From: an uncultured Lachnospiraceae bacterium | GTDB taxonomy: Bacteria > Bacillota > Clostridia > Lachnospirales > Lachnospiraceae | NCBI GenBank assembly: GCA_947037115.1 | Contig: CAMQTN010000002.1 | Coordinates: forward strand, 1-64,000 | Length of the DNA: 64,000 bases | Direction of reading: 5' to 3' | In this document: positions 16,990 through 25,440 of the stretch, one piece after another | Position numbering within the stretch: position 1 is the first letter of the stretch | Layout: the number at the start of each line of letters is the position of its first letter | Translations under genes and position numbers: made by a program | The notes under the pieces: model-generated | The model's input: only the letters and a program-made list of their open reading frames with translations | Told to the model about the DNA's origin: nothing | The model's database searches: none

Positions 16990-17862
16990 ATGGAGACGGA
17001 TTTTGAAAGAGTCGTGGTGATCGGTTACGGCAAGGCCGCCGGGGAGATCCTGAAATATATTGCGGACAGACAGGCGGATTACGGTTACCTTCTGGAATTT
17101 ATCGAGCATGAGCTCCATGCGCTGAGCGTTACAGCACAAATTTGTGAGGAGAGTGGAATTCCTTTTTCTTCCGTGCCAGACAGGCGGGAGCTTGGTGTAT
17201 ACTTGAAGGAAATACAGGAGAAAACCCTGATTGTTTCAGCCAGCAACAATTATCTTTTCCCGGCCTCACTGGTGGAAAAGGAGAATATTGCGATTATCAA
17301 TTTCCACAATGCGCTCCTGCCGGATTATCCCGGAAGAAACGCCCCCAGCTGGGTCATTTATCAGGGCGAAAAGCGGACAGGTATCACATGGCACTATGTG
17401 ACGGTGGGCGTTGATGAGGGAAATATCATTATACAAAAGTCCTGTGAGATCGGGCCGGACACGAAAGCTTATGAGTTGGCAGAGCAGTTGATGGATCTGG
17501 CCTGTGAAGGATTTTTCGAGTGTTTTGACGCGGTTCTTTCGGAAAAAGTGGAGACCAGACCGCAGGCGTTTTCCCCGGAGCGGAGGATGTACCGTTCCAC
17601 GGAGATACCGGGGGAGGGATTTTTGAACCTGGAGGAGGAGCCGGATAAGATTTATCGGCTGCTTCGCAGTGTGGATTACGGAAAGACGGGCGTTTTTCCT
17701 CCGCTTCAGACAGTGGTGGACGGAAAGCGTGCAAAGATTCTGCGGTACCGTAAAATTGCGCCGGAGAAGAAAAAGGAGGAGGCGGACATGCTTTATCTGC
17801 CCCTTGCGGATGGAAACCTGTTGAAGATAAAATATACTAACATGTCCGATGAAGTCGGATAA
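16990..17862 (+). CDS. N-formyltransferase with intact catalytic triad, within the Dlt-like cassette
   Basis: 290 residues of the formyltransferase family, using 10-formyl-tetrahydrofolate. The triad is complete: Asn104 and His106 in NFHNALLPDYPGRNAP, and Asp142 in VDEGNII. The usual TGIT strand lies between. ATG 16990, 5 bases after GAGGA, is preferred to ATG 16978 or GTG 16951. It is encoded between the ligase and the carrier protein, and no amino-sugar biosynthesis gene is near. I therefore infer that it formylates the amino acid, free or on the carrier, as the formylation domain of LgrA does with valine on its carrier. Formylation of a sugar amine remains the main alternative. Confidence 0.82.
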   Translation: METDFERVVVIGYGKAAGEILKYIADRQADYGYLLEFIEHELHALSVTAQICEESGIPFSSVPDRRELGVYLKEIQEKTLIVSASNNYLFPASLVEKENIAIINFHNALLPDYPGRNAPSWVIYQGEKRTGITWHYVTVGVDEGNIIIQKSCEIGPDTKAYELAEQLMDLACEGFFECFDAVLSEKVETRPQAFSPERRMYRSTEIPGEGFLNLEEEPDKIYRLLRSVDYGKTGVFPPLQTVVDGKRAKILRYRKIAPEKKKEEADMLYLPLADGNLLKIKYTNMSDEVG

Positions 17863-17905
17863 AGAGCGCGTAAGCGCGGGGTGTGAGTAAAAAGACGGAG
17901 GATAT

Positions 17906-18142
17906 ATGATGGAAGAAAAAGTATTGGAGATCTTAGAGGAGTATTGCGAGGAAGCTCTCGATTACACGGGAGACAATATGATGGAGGAGGGTGTGATCGA
18001 TTCCTTCACCGTGATCAATATCGTGAGCGAGCTGGAGGACGTCTTCGACATTGAAATCGACGCCAAATACGTGGTAGCGGAGAATTTCAGGAATAAAGAG
18101 TCGATTATGGATCTGGTAAAACGTCTGGTGGATGACGAATGA
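17906..18142 (+). CDS. acyl/aminoacyl carrier protein, DltC-like
   Basis: A 78-residue acidic carrier protein. The phosphopantetheine attachment serine is Ser33 in GVIDSFTVINIVSELE, and the helix that follows (FDIEIDAKYVV) has the usual carrier layout. The D-S-F context and short length fit DltC and stand-alone peptidyl carriers. It would receive the activated amino acid from the ligase at 15363 and present it to the MBOAT at 18165. ATG 17906 and ATG 17909 are adjacent; an ACGGAGGA site serves either. A 4'-phosphopantetheinyl transferase is not encoded in the window. Confidence 0.88.
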   Translation: MMEEKVLEILEEYCEEALDYTGDNMMEEGVIDSFTVINIVSELEDVFDIEIDAKYVVAENFRNKESIMDLVKRLVDDE

Positions 18143-18164
18143 TACGATCCGAACGGAGGGATTC

Positions 18165-19745
18165 ATGCAGTTTCTGTCGAGTAGCTTTGTGATATTGTGG
18201 GTGATCTGTTTTGCCCTGTATTACCTGGTGCCTAAAAAATGGCAGTGGGTGATTTTGGCCGCGGCCAGCGGCCTGTTTTATGTGATCGGCACGGGCGGGA
18301 TCCCGGTGGGTCTGCTTTTGACGGGAGCGGGAGCTTATGCCTGCGGGATATACTTAAAACGCAGTCTTGCGGCGCAGGGGCAGGCGCTTTCGGCGTGTGT
18401 GGAGAAAGAGAAGAAAAAGACGGTGAAACAGGGATTTGAGAGGCGCAGAAAACGCGTTCAAATCCTTTATTTTGTGTTGGGCCTGGGAATTTTACTTTTC
18501 ACAAAATACATGGTGGTGCTCCTGCCGTTTCTGCAAAATGCAGGTTTGACAGGTCTTCGGGCGGACGCCTTTTTCGCCCGTGTGGTGATGCCGCTTGGCA
18601 TTTCCTTTTATACACTGACGGCCATCGGTTATGTGGTGGATGTGGGGCGGGAGCAGTGCGGGGCGCAGGAAAATTTCCTGAAACTTTTATTATATCTGGC
18701 CTATTTTCCGGCGATCACGCAGGGGCCGTTCCACCGCTACGGGAAACTCCAGGAGGAGTTTGAGAGGCCCCATGTCTTCGACTATGAGCGGATGCTTTTC
18801 GGTGTACAGCGGTTTGTCTGGGGCGCCTTTAAGAAGCTGGTGATTGCGGATCGGATCAATCTCTTTGTGGGAAGCGTGTTTGGAGGCGGAGGTAATGCAG
18901 CACCGGGCAGTATTTATGCGCTGGCGGTGGTTCTTTACATGTTGCAGCTCTATGCGGACTTTTCAGGCTATATGGATATGGCGCTGGGTGTCAGTGAAAC
19001 TTTTGACATTATTTTGCCGGAGAATTTCAGGAGACCCTATTTTTCTAAATCGGTGGCTGAGTTTTGGCGCAGATGGCATATTACGCTTGGAACCTGGTTT
19101 AAGGACTACGTGATGTTTTCCTTTGTCATGTCTTCAGCCGGACGGAAGATCGGCAAAGGCGCAAAGAAGAGATGGCCAAAGATGGGAAAGCATGTGACGG
19201 GAATCATCGGCACTATGTTTGTCTGGCTGTTGACGGGTGCGTGGCATGGCAGAACGGTAAGTTACCTTCTGTGGGGTATTTACTATGGTGTGATTATGTG
19301 TGTGTCACTGGTACTGGAGCCGCAGTATGCCCTGTGGAGAGAGAAGCTTCATATAAAGGAAAGCAGGCTCAATGGCCTGTTTTGCATGGCAAGAACGTGG
19401 GTGATTGTCTTTTTTGCGGATGTGCTGATCCGTGCGGAAAGCCTTTCTCAGGCGGGACAGATTTATCGATCTCTTTTGCTGGACTTTCGTCTGCGGGAAG
19501 GGGTTTTTGACGTGACCTCCTACGGGCTGAGTAAATATGGTTTTTTGCTTCTGGCTGCGGCCTGTCTGCTGTGGCTTGCAGTCTCTTTGCTGGAGGAGCG
19601 GGGAAAAGATGTGCGCCGCGTCCTGTCGGCCCGTCCGATGCCTGTCAGGTGGGGATGCTATTATGGTGTGGTGCTGCTTTTGATTGTTACAGGAATCTAT
19701 GGCGGAAGTTATGATACGGCGGCATTTTTATACCAGAGTTTCTAG
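18165..19745 (+). CDS. MBOAT-family membrane O-acyltransferase (DltB/AlgI-like)
   Basis: 526 residues with many membrane segments. The MBOAT signatures are present: GISFYTLTAIGYVVD, QGPFHRYGKLQEEF, FWRRWHITLGTWFKDYV with His305, and LTGAWHGRTVSYLLWG with the catalytic His361. Such proteins take an acyl group from a thioester carrier across the membrane to a hydroxyl, on lipoteichoic acid in DltB or alginate in AlgI. Length is slightly above DltB. ATG 18165 is preceded by GGAGG; the ATG at 18132 lies inside the carrier protein gene and has no site. A basic loop of about 30 residues (EKEKKKTVKQGFERRRKR) follows the third segment. It closes the five-gene cassette. Confidence 0.9.
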   Translation: MQFLSSSFVILWVICFALYYLVPKKWQWVILAAASGLFYVIGTGGIPVGLLLTGAGAYACGIYLKRSLAAQGQALSACVEKEKKKTVKQGFERRRKRVQILYFVLGLGILLFTKYMVVLLPFLQNAGLTGLRADAFFARVVMPLGISFYTLTAIGYVVDVGREQCGAQENFLKLLLYLAYFPAITQGPFHRYGKLQEEFERPHVFDYERMLFGVQRFVWGAFKKLVIADRINLFVGSVFGGGGNAAPGSIYALAVVLYMLQLYADFSGYMDMALGVSETFDIILPENFRRPYFSKSVAEFWRRWHITLGTWFKDYVMFSFVMSSAGRKIGKGAKKRWPKMGKHVTGIIGTMFVWLLTGAWHGRTVSYLLWGIYYGVIMCVSLVLEPQYALWREKLHIKESRLNGLFCMARTWVIVFFADVLIRAESLSQAGQIYRSLLLDFRLREGVFDVTSYGLSKYGFLLLAAACLLWLAVSLLEERGKDVRRVLSARPMPVRWGCYYGVVLLLIVTGIYGGSYDTAAFLYQSF

Positions 19746-19746
19746 C

Positions 19747-19770
19747 GCCGCAGACGCGGGAGCCTGCGGC
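19747..19770 (+). repeat. GC-rich inverted repeat after the MBOAT gene
   Basis: GCCGCAG (19747-19753) and CTGCGGC (19764-19770) form a perfect 7-pair stem with a 10-base loop, starting right after the MBOAT stop codon. No run of T follows, so an intrinsic terminator is not supported. It abuts the family R repeat at 19773 and may be part of the same element. Confidence 0.45.
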
Positions 19771-19772
19771 CT

Positions 19773-19826
19773 AAGAAGTGCTGTGTAATTCTTTCTTCCA
19801 TAATTTACGGTAGTGGCATCTGAGAT
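19773..19826 (+). repeat. hairpin intergenic repeat, family R, copy 2
   Basis: AAGAAGTGC (19773-19781) and GTAATTCTT (19785-19793) pair around a TGT loop, with one mismatch at the same stem position as in copy 1. The tail ends in GGCATCTGAGAT (19815-19826) against GGCTTCTGAGAT in copy 1, and both are followed by GATATAT. It lies between the Dlt-like cassette and the DUF6056 gene. Confidence 0.55.
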
Positions 19827-19847
19827 GATATATGGAGAATCAGGATC

Positions 19848-21338
19848 GTGAGACAAAAAAGTTGGATAGGGATTTTTATTTCAATAACATGTGTGATTAT
19901 AATTGTGGCAGCCGTAGGTGTGATTGCCGTGGGGGCAGGCTATACGGTGATTAGCGGGGATGATTTTACCCATGGCGTGAGAGTGGGTGTCTTTCATGTA
20001 TCACTCCCGAAATATTTTGCTGCTTCGCTCCTGTATGTGAAAGATTTGTACATGGATTGGCAGGGCACGTTCTTTGCTATGTTTCTACAGGCTTTTCTCT
20101 CTCCGATTAATAATTTCGGGCTTTCACAGCTGCGGGCTGTGATGGTGGGAAATGTAGTTTTCTTTTTTACGGCGCTTTTTGCACTGTTGTGGGCGGGACT
20201 CTCTTTTTTTCAGGCAGACGCAGACGGTTCTTCGGAAGGACCGGGGATGGAAGAGAGAAAGCGGGTGCTTCTTCTTAGGCTTGTGCTTCTGACCATTTTT
20301 GTTGTGACGTTAGTGAACGCGGACGTCTATGCAGAGATCTGGTTCTGGTATTCCGGCGCGGTGGCATACAGCATACCGTTCTCCGTTCTGCTTGTGGCGT
20401 TAACCCTGTTTCTTCTTATTAATAAAGAGGAACTACGTGGACGGAGAAAGACGGGGTATGCAGTCTGTGCGGGGATTCTGTTTTTTCTCTCTTCCGGCGG
20501 TTCCCTTGCGGTGGCGGGAGCGGGTTGTTATACGGCGCTGATCCTGACGGTAGTTTTTTTCCTGTTGTCGCGAAAGGTATCAGTCCACAATCTGGCAGTT
20601 CTGGCAGCGGGGGTGGCCGGCGCTCTGGTCAATGTGGCGGCGCCCGGAAATTTTGCCAGACACGACGGGACGGCGGGGGCCGGACTGCATTTTGGGAAGG
20701 CGTTTCTGTATACGGCACGTATGTTTGCGGAGGAGACGAGCAGACTTTTTAAAGAAACCATATTCGGGTGGGTGTTTCTTCTCATGATCGCGGCGGGACT
20801 GTATATGGCGGGGAAGTGCAGGATTGCTCTGAAAGAGTACGGTGTGATTACGGTGCTTTCGCTGGCGGCGGGACTTGTGGCGTACTTTCCTGTGGCGCTG
20901 GGTTATGGAGATTATTATGTACCAAACAGATGTTATTTTATAATTGACACGGCTCTTGTCCTGGCGTTGCTGAACCTTGCACTGTTTGCCGGGATTTGTC
21001 TTCACAGACTTTTGGGACTGCCAGCAGATGGGAGCAGTATGGCGGTCCTGATCTATGTCTGTCTGGCGGCTGTAATTGTAAGTCCTCTGTCTGTGGAGGA
21101 AATGCCGCTTTACAGGGTAGCCCGCTCGGTGCATAACGGAAGTTACCGGGAGTATTACGAAAAATGTGTCGGGATTTATGATTATCTGGAAACCTGCCCG
21201 GAGGAGGAAGTTGTGCTGGAGATGCCGGAGTATATCGATGATTTTGAGTGTTTCTATTTCGATTCGGACGAGAACGGATGGGTGAACCAGGGAATTGCGG
21301 CGTATTATGGCAAGAAATCTGTGCGGCGAACGGAGTGA
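19848..21338 (+). CDS. DUF6056-like multi-pass membrane protein
   Basis: 496 residues with about eleven hydrophobic segments. After the first comes VISGDDFTHGVRVGVF and then YMDWQGTFFAMFLQAF. This DD...W-(Q/S)-G-T/R pattern marks the DUF6056 group, also seen in the proteins at 33841 (CIDDYDYGRR, EWQGTYVS) and 60408 (YWDDAQFAR, EIWSSRITIE). A double Asp in the first outer loop is what GT-C transferases use, so a role in outer-face sugar transfer is inferred. The GTG start at 19848 is supported by GGAGA 9 bases upstream. It sits between two family R repeats as a free-standing gene. Confidence 0.7.
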   Translation: MRQKSWIGIFISITCVIIIVAAVGVIAVGAGYTVISGDDFTHGVRVGVFHVSLPKYFAASLLYVKDLYMDWQGTFFAMFLQAFLSPINNFGLSQLRAVMVGNVVFFFTALFALLWAGLSFFQADADGSSEGPGMEERKRVLLLRLVLLTIFVVTLVNADVYAEIWFWYSGAVAYSIPFSVLLVALTLFLLINKEELRGRRKTGYAVCAGILFFLSSGGSLAVAGAGCYTALILTVVFFLLSRKVSVHNLAVLAAGVAGALVNVAAPGNFARHDGTAGAGLHFGKAFLYTARMFAEETSRLFKETIFGWVFLLMIAAGLYMAGKCRIALKEYGVITVLSLAAGLVAYFPVALGYGDYYVPNRCYFIIDTALVLALLNLALFAGICLHRLLGLPADGSSMAVLIYVCLAAVIVSPLSVEEMPLYRVARSVHNGSYREYYEKCVGIYDYLETCPEEEVVLEMPEYIDDFECFYFDSDENGWVNQGIAAYYGKKSVRRTE

Positions 21339-21353
21339 CACGGGCATTCAAAG

Positions 21354-21371
21354 AATTATTTCGTAATTTCC
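21354..21371 (+). repeat. hairpin intergenic repeat, family R, copy 5 (short)
   Basis: AATTAT (21354-21359), loop TTC (21360-21362) and GTAATT (21363-21368) form a 6-pair stem with one wobble, followed by TCCGGCAAAAT. The TTC loop and TTCCG-AAAT tail match copies 1 and 3, while the stem bases differ. The longer tail is missing; a promoter-like sequence takes its place. Confidence 0.45.
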
Positions 21372-21380
21372 GGCAAAATG

Positions 21381-21389
21381 TGCTATACT
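21381..21389 (+). promoter_or_regulatory. extended -10 promoter candidate
   Basis: TGC followed by TATACT (21384-21389) is an extended -10 element, 31 bases before the ATG at 21421. No good -35 is present; the expected position falls on the short hairpin repeat. It could start a transcript for the deacetylase-like gene and the AsnB gene behind it. Confidence 0.4.
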
Positions 21390-21420
21390 GTTGATAAAAA
21401 AAGACAAGGCGGAGGCGACC

Positions 21421-22179
21421 ATGTTTTCATTTAACGATTACAGAGAAATTATCAGGATCATAAAGTCTACAGGCAGACAGTGCAGTTATGCGGAGGCGCT
21501 GAACAGGGATTCCTTTATCATCATGCGTCATGATGTGGAGTACAGTGTAGACAGGGCATGGCAGCTTGCCAAAGTGGAGCAGAGCATGGACTTCACCTCC
21601 ACATTCTTTTTTCAGTGGACAAACAATTCTTATAATATTTTATCAAGAAAAAATATGGACATTATCAAGGACATGCACGAGAGGGGACAGCATATCGGCC
21701 TGCATTTTGCCCTCAACGGCATGACAGACATGGAGCAGATCAGGAAACGCATCCGCATGGAAATAGATATTTTGAGCGAGATGTTCGGCTTTGCCATCAC
21801 AGAATTTTCCGTGCACAGGCCTTCCAAGGATGTGCTCAGAGAGAATATCAAACTGGACGGCATTTTGAATGCGTATCAGGATGACTTCTTTACTTTTGCA
21901 GATAAAATAACAGACGATACGAAACTGGGCGTAAAATATTTGTCTGACGCAAACCATATCTGGCGTTACGGTTATCCGGACGAGGCTAACATCACGGGAT
22001 TTGATAAGGTGCAGATTCTGGTACATCCCTTCGCATGGTGTAAAGAGGGGTATGACAATTTCGGTAATTACAGGGCGCTTTTGCAGGAGAAATATGTGGA
22101 GCTGGTGGAATCTGTGGACAATGAGTGCAAGGACTTTGGCGAGTATAAGGAATATTTTTTGGGCAAGGATGTGAGATAA
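21421..22179 (+). CDS. polysaccharide-deacetylase-like protein
   Basis: 252 residues that look like a divergent NodB-fold deacetylase. A candidate metal-binding RHDVEYS has His37 and Asp38, and QHIGLHF has His91 and His95, in the order expected for the family. There is no signal peptide, so it should act in the cytoplasm, for example on a nucleotide- or lipid-linked amino sugar. The family assignment rests on these motifs; a non-hydrolytic relative is possible. I start at ATG 21421 behind GGAGGC rather than at TTG 21391. It precedes the AsnB gene by 29 bases. A free amine produced here could be the target of a formyltransferase encoded in the locus. Confidence 0.65.
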   Translation: MFSFNDYREIIRIIKSTGRQCSYAEALNRDSFIIMRHDVEYSVDRAWQLAKVEQSMDFTSTFFFQWTNNSYNILSRKNMDIIKDMHERGQHIGLHFALNGMTDMEQIRKRIRMEIDILSEMFGFAITEFSVHRPSKDVLRENIKLDGILNAYQDDFFTFADKITDDTKLGVKYLSDANHIWRYGYPDEANITGFDKVQILVHPFAWCKEGYDNFGNYRALLQEKYVELVESVDNECKDFGEYKEYFLGKDVR

Positions 22180-22208
22180 CTGCGCGGGAAGAACTGGGAG
22201 AAGACGGC

Positions 22209-24131
22209 ATGTGTGGAATATGCGGATACATCAGAAAGAGGGAGCTTTCCCCTGAAAAGCTGAGACAGATGAATGATACGATGTATCACAGGGGCCCGGA
22301 CGACAGCGGGGCGGAAATATATCCGGCGGCGGGCGGTTATCAGCTGGGGCTGGCGCAGAGGCGCCTTTCGGTTATGGATCTTTCGCTGCTGGGGCATCAG
22401 CCCATGCATTCGGAAAACGGACGGGTTGTTCTGGTTTATAACGGAGAAATCTACAATTTCAGAGAGCTTAGAGAAGAGCTGGCGGACTATCCCTTCCGAT
22501 CGGACTGCGATACGGAAGTTATCATAGCCGCCTATTTAAAATGGGGGATTTCCTGTGTGAACCGGTTTAACGGAATGTTTGCCATCGCGCTCTATGACAG
22601 GGAGGAGGAAGCGCTTTATCTGATTCGTGACCGAATCGGTAAAAAGCCGCTCTATTATTGGTATGAGCAGGGAGAGATCGTGTTCGCTTCCGAGTTAAAG
22701 CCGATCATGGCCTGTCCCGATTTTCAGGGCAGGATCGACAGAGGCGTGCTCTCCCGCTATCTGTTTCAACAGTATATCAATGCACCGGACAGCATCTATG
22801 AAAATGTTTATAAGCTGTCTCCCGGTTCGATTCTCAGGTTTCAGGGCGGACAAATAAAGGTCTGGAGTTACTGGAGCGCAGGCAGGGCTTACGCGGGGGC
22901 GTCGAAGTTCCCGGTGGGAAGTTATGATGAGGCGAAGGAGCAGCTAAAGGCTCTCCTGAAACGCGCCGTGTCGCTGCGCATGATCGCGGATGTGCCTCTC
23001 GGGACTTTTTTGAGCGGCGGTTATGATTCTTCACTGGTAACGGCTCTGGCGCAGGAATGTTCGGCGGAGCCGGTCAGGACTTTCTCTATCGGATTCCATG
23101 AGGAAAAATATAATGAAGCGGCCTATGCCAAAGCGGTGGCCGATTATCTGGGGACGGCCCATACGGAGCTGATGATCGACGAGGCGGATATGCTCCGCAT
23201 GGTGGAGGGCATCCCGAAATATTATGATGAGCCTTTTGCCGATCCCTCCCAGATTCCAACGATGTTGGTCTGCAAGCTCGCAAGACAGCAGGTGACGGTG
23301 GCGCTCTCGGGCGACGGCGGGGATGAGTTTTATTGTGGGTATCATATTTATGATAAGGTGGCGCAGGCGCAGAAGCTGGATCTGTTTGGAGCCGTGGTGC
23401 ATCATTTGTGCAGACTGCCGGGGTTAAAACAGCTCCGTGTGCAGGACAGGCTTCCCTTTAAAGTGCGGGTGATTGCGGGCAACAGGGAGCGGGAGCTGAA
23501 GACCCAGTTCGCCGCCGGAAATTATCCGGGGATGGCGCGTGCCATGGTGGGAGAGCTTCCTGTAGGAAAACACGCGTTATCTGTGCATTATCCCGTCGAG
23601 AGCAGCTATCATGTGAAGGACTGGCAGATCTGCCGGATGCTGCTGGATATGGAAACCTATCTGCCGGGCGATATTCTATGTAAGATGGACAGGGCGTCCA
23701 TGAGGTACTCTCTGGAGGCGAGATGTCCGATTCTTGATCCGGATGTGATGGATTTCTCCTATCGGATTCCCCATCAGTATAAGTACAGGGCGGGCGACAA
23801 GAAACATATCCTGAAAGAGATTGCCTATGATTATATACCGAGAGAGCTGCTGGAGCGTCCGAAGAAGGGCTTTGGCGTTCCTCTGGATAAATGGCTCAGA
23901 GGGCCGCTGAAAGAGCAGCTGTTATGTTATGCGGATTATGAATTTGTAAAGCGTCAAAACATATTTGATGCGCCGTATGTATCAAAAATGGTGAGGGCGT
24001 ATGTGGAGACCGGCGACAGGGGAGCGTCGACGGGAGAAAACTATTCAGGGCTGGCCTGGGCCTATTTCGTCTTTCAACAGTGGTATGAGAGTTTCCATGG
24101 AAGTCATAACGTGTGGGATATGATAAAATGA
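22209..24131 (+). CDS. AsnB-type glutamine-dependent amidotransferase 1
   Basis: 640 residues of the class II asparagine synthase family. Cys2 is the N-terminal glutaminase nucleophile (MCGICGYIR), with VYNGEIYNF and DRIGKKPLYY following. The ATP pyrophosphatase loop SGGYDSS starts at residue 269, and the synthetase domain ends with RYSLEARCPILD and ERPKKGFGVPLDKWL. All catalytic elements look intact. In glycan loci such proteins are thought to amidate uronic acids rather than aspartate; the dehydrogenase at 4297 supplies a possible substrate. A true asparagine synthase cannot be excluded. A second, divergent paralogue lies at 26606. Confidence 0.85.
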   Translation: MCGICGYIRKRELSPEKLRQMNDTMYHRGPDDSGAEIYPAAGGYQLGLAQRRLSVMDLSLLGHQPMHSENGRVVLVYNGEIYNFRELREELADYPFRSDCDTEVIIAAYLKWGISCVNRFNGMFAIALYDREEEALYLIRDRIGKKPLYYWYEQGEIVFASELKPIMACPDFQGRIDRGVLSRYLFQQYINAPDSIYENVYKLSPGSILRFQGGQIKVWSYWSAGRAYAGASKFPVGSYDEAKEQLKALLKRAVSLRMIADVPLGTFLSGGYDSSLVTALAQECSAEPVRTFSIGFHEEKYNEAAYAKAVADYLGTAHTELMIDEADMLRMVEGIPKYYDEPFADPSQIPTMLVCKLARQQVTVALSGDGGDEFYCGYHIYDKVAQAQKLDLFGAVVHHLCRLPGLKQLRVQDRLPFKVRVIAGNRERELKTQFAAGNYPGMARAMVGELPVGKHALSVHYPVESSYHVKDWQICRMLLDMETYLPGDILCKMDRASMRYSLEARCPILDPDVMDFSYRIPHQYKYRAGDKKHILKEIAYDYIPRELLERPKKGFGVPLDKWLRGPLKEQLLCYADYEFVKRQNIFDAPYVSKMVRAYVETGDRGASTGENYSGLAWAYFVFQQWYESFHGSHNVWDMIK

Positions 24132-24143
24132 ACAGATTGCGCA

Positions 24144-24152
24144 TGTTATACT
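24144..24152 (+). promoter_or_regulatory. extended -10 promoter candidate upstream of the GT4/SGNH/AsnB2 block
   Basis: TGT followed by TATACT (24147-24152) lies just after the AsnB stop codon, at the head of a 199-base AT-rich gap (24132-24330). No -35 hexamer is evident at 16-18 bases. The rest of the gap is A-rich and holds a direct repeat of TTTTGCCGA (24246-24254 and 24256-24264) offset by 10 bases, which could be an operator. I see no gene in the gap. Confidence 0.35.
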
Positions 24153-24330
24153 GAGGAAAATGAAAATAAGTTTTCAGAAAATAAAGCAAATTGTCAAAGC
24201 ATTCAAACAGACGAAAATAAATGAAAATTTAATTAAGGACGGAAATTTTGCCGATTTTTGCCGAAAATGCAGGATCAAAACAAGAAAAATGGGTGTTATG
24301 GTTGAAAAATGAAGGATTTTATGCAAGGCT

Positions 24331-25440
24331 ATGAATGAAAAAAATGCGAAGAAAAAAATAGCATTCTATATCGGCTCCCTTCACAAGGGTGGAGCAGAAC
24401 GTGTGTTTGTAAATCTGGCGGGATATTTTCAGGAAGAAGGATATCGTGTTCTCATGGTGACACAATATCAGAAGGAGGAGGAGTATGTTCTCCCGGATGG
24501 CGTTGAGAGAATCCTGTCTGATATCGGAGAAGATGAAGTGTCCGCAAGCCGGATCGTCAACTTCTTCCGGCGTCTAAATAAATTACATGCGATATGGAAA
24601 AAACAGAAGCCGGATCTGGTGCTGTCCTGCATCGGGAAAAACAATTTCATGGCTGTTGTCACGGCCGTGGGAACGAAAACAAAGCCTGTGGTCTCTGTTG
24701 TGGGGGAGGCGAAGGAGGAATATCCGGGCAGGGGAATGCGTATGCTGGCAGATTTTCTCTTTTCCCGCGCGGCGGGGATCATTTTACAGACTGAGAGATC
24801 CCGGTCATTCTTCTGCAAAAAAGTGGGAGAGAAGGCGGTGATCCTGCCCAATTCCCTGAATCCTGATTTTCTCAGGCCCAGATACGAAGGGGAGCGGGAG
24901 AAGAGAATTGTGTCCGTGGGACGCATGGACGCCAACAAGAACCATGAAATGCAGCTTCGCGCCTTTGCGGCTTTGAGGGACAAGTATGCCGGATATGAGC
25001 TTGTGATCTACGGGGATGGAGGGCTCCGCGCTCATATAGAAGAAACGGCTGAGGAGCTTGGCATTGCAGACCGGGTTTTGCTGCCCGGCGTGGTGCCTGA
25101 TGTGGCGGCGCATATTGAGCGGGCGTCCCTGTTTCTGCTCACCTCCTATTCGGAGGGCGTCTCCAATGCCCTGATTGAGGCGCTGGCGCTTGGGCTTCCC
25201 GTGATTGCCACGGATGTGCCAAGCGGCGGCACGGAGGAGTTAATGAGGGACGGGGAAAATGGTCTGGTCATTCCTGCCGGGGATTTGGAGGCTCTCAAGT
25301 CGGCCATGGACAGACTGCTGGGGGACAGGGCTTACGCGGATGCGCTTGGCAGGGAGGCTGCCAGAATACAGGAGGAGCTTTCGCCGGAGCGGGTCAATCC
25401 GCTGTGGAAGGCATATTTTGAGAGGATTATAAATGAATAA
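24331..25440 (+). CDS. GT4 glycosyltransferase
   Basis: 369 residues with GSLHKGGAERVFVNLAGYF at the N-terminus, VSVGRMDANKNHEM in the donor domain and the E-x7-E motif SYSEGVSNALIEALALG followed by DVPSGGTEEL. It is similar in layout to the GT4 at 11329. The start at ATG 24331 has only a weak site (AAGG, very close), with a better GAAGGA 14 bases upstream, so initiation may be weak. It begins a block (24331-28564) with an SGNH protein and a second AsnB, set off on both sides by the two longest and most AT-rich gaps of the window. Confidence 0.83.
   Translation: MNEKNAKKKIAFYIGSLHKGGAERVFVNLAGYFQEEGYRVLMVTQYQKEEEYVLPDGVERILSDIGEDEVSASRIVNFFRRLNKLHAIWKKQKPDLVLSCIGKNNFMAVVTAVGTKTKPVVSVVGEAKEEYPGRGMRMLADFLFSRAAGIILQTERSRSFFCKKVGEKAVILPNSLNPDFLRPRYEGEREKRIVSVGRMDANKNHEMQLRAFAALRDKYAGYELVIYGDGGLRAHIEETAEELGIADRVLLPGVVPDVAAHIERASLFLLTSYSEGVSNALIEALALGLPVIATDVPSGGTEELMRDGENGLVIPAGDLEALKSAMDRLLGDRAYADALGREAARIQEELSPERVNPLWKAYFERIINE

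Noticed and set aside
17845..17876. Hairpins TCCGA/TCGGA and GCGC/GCGC around the formyltransferase stop codon
   Set aside because: Stems of only 4-5 pairs, partly coding, and no matching copy elsewhere strong enough to call a repeat.
19747..19770. Intrinsic terminator after the MBOAT gene
   Set aside because: Perfect 7-pair GC-rich stem, but the following bases are CTAAGAAG with no T-run.
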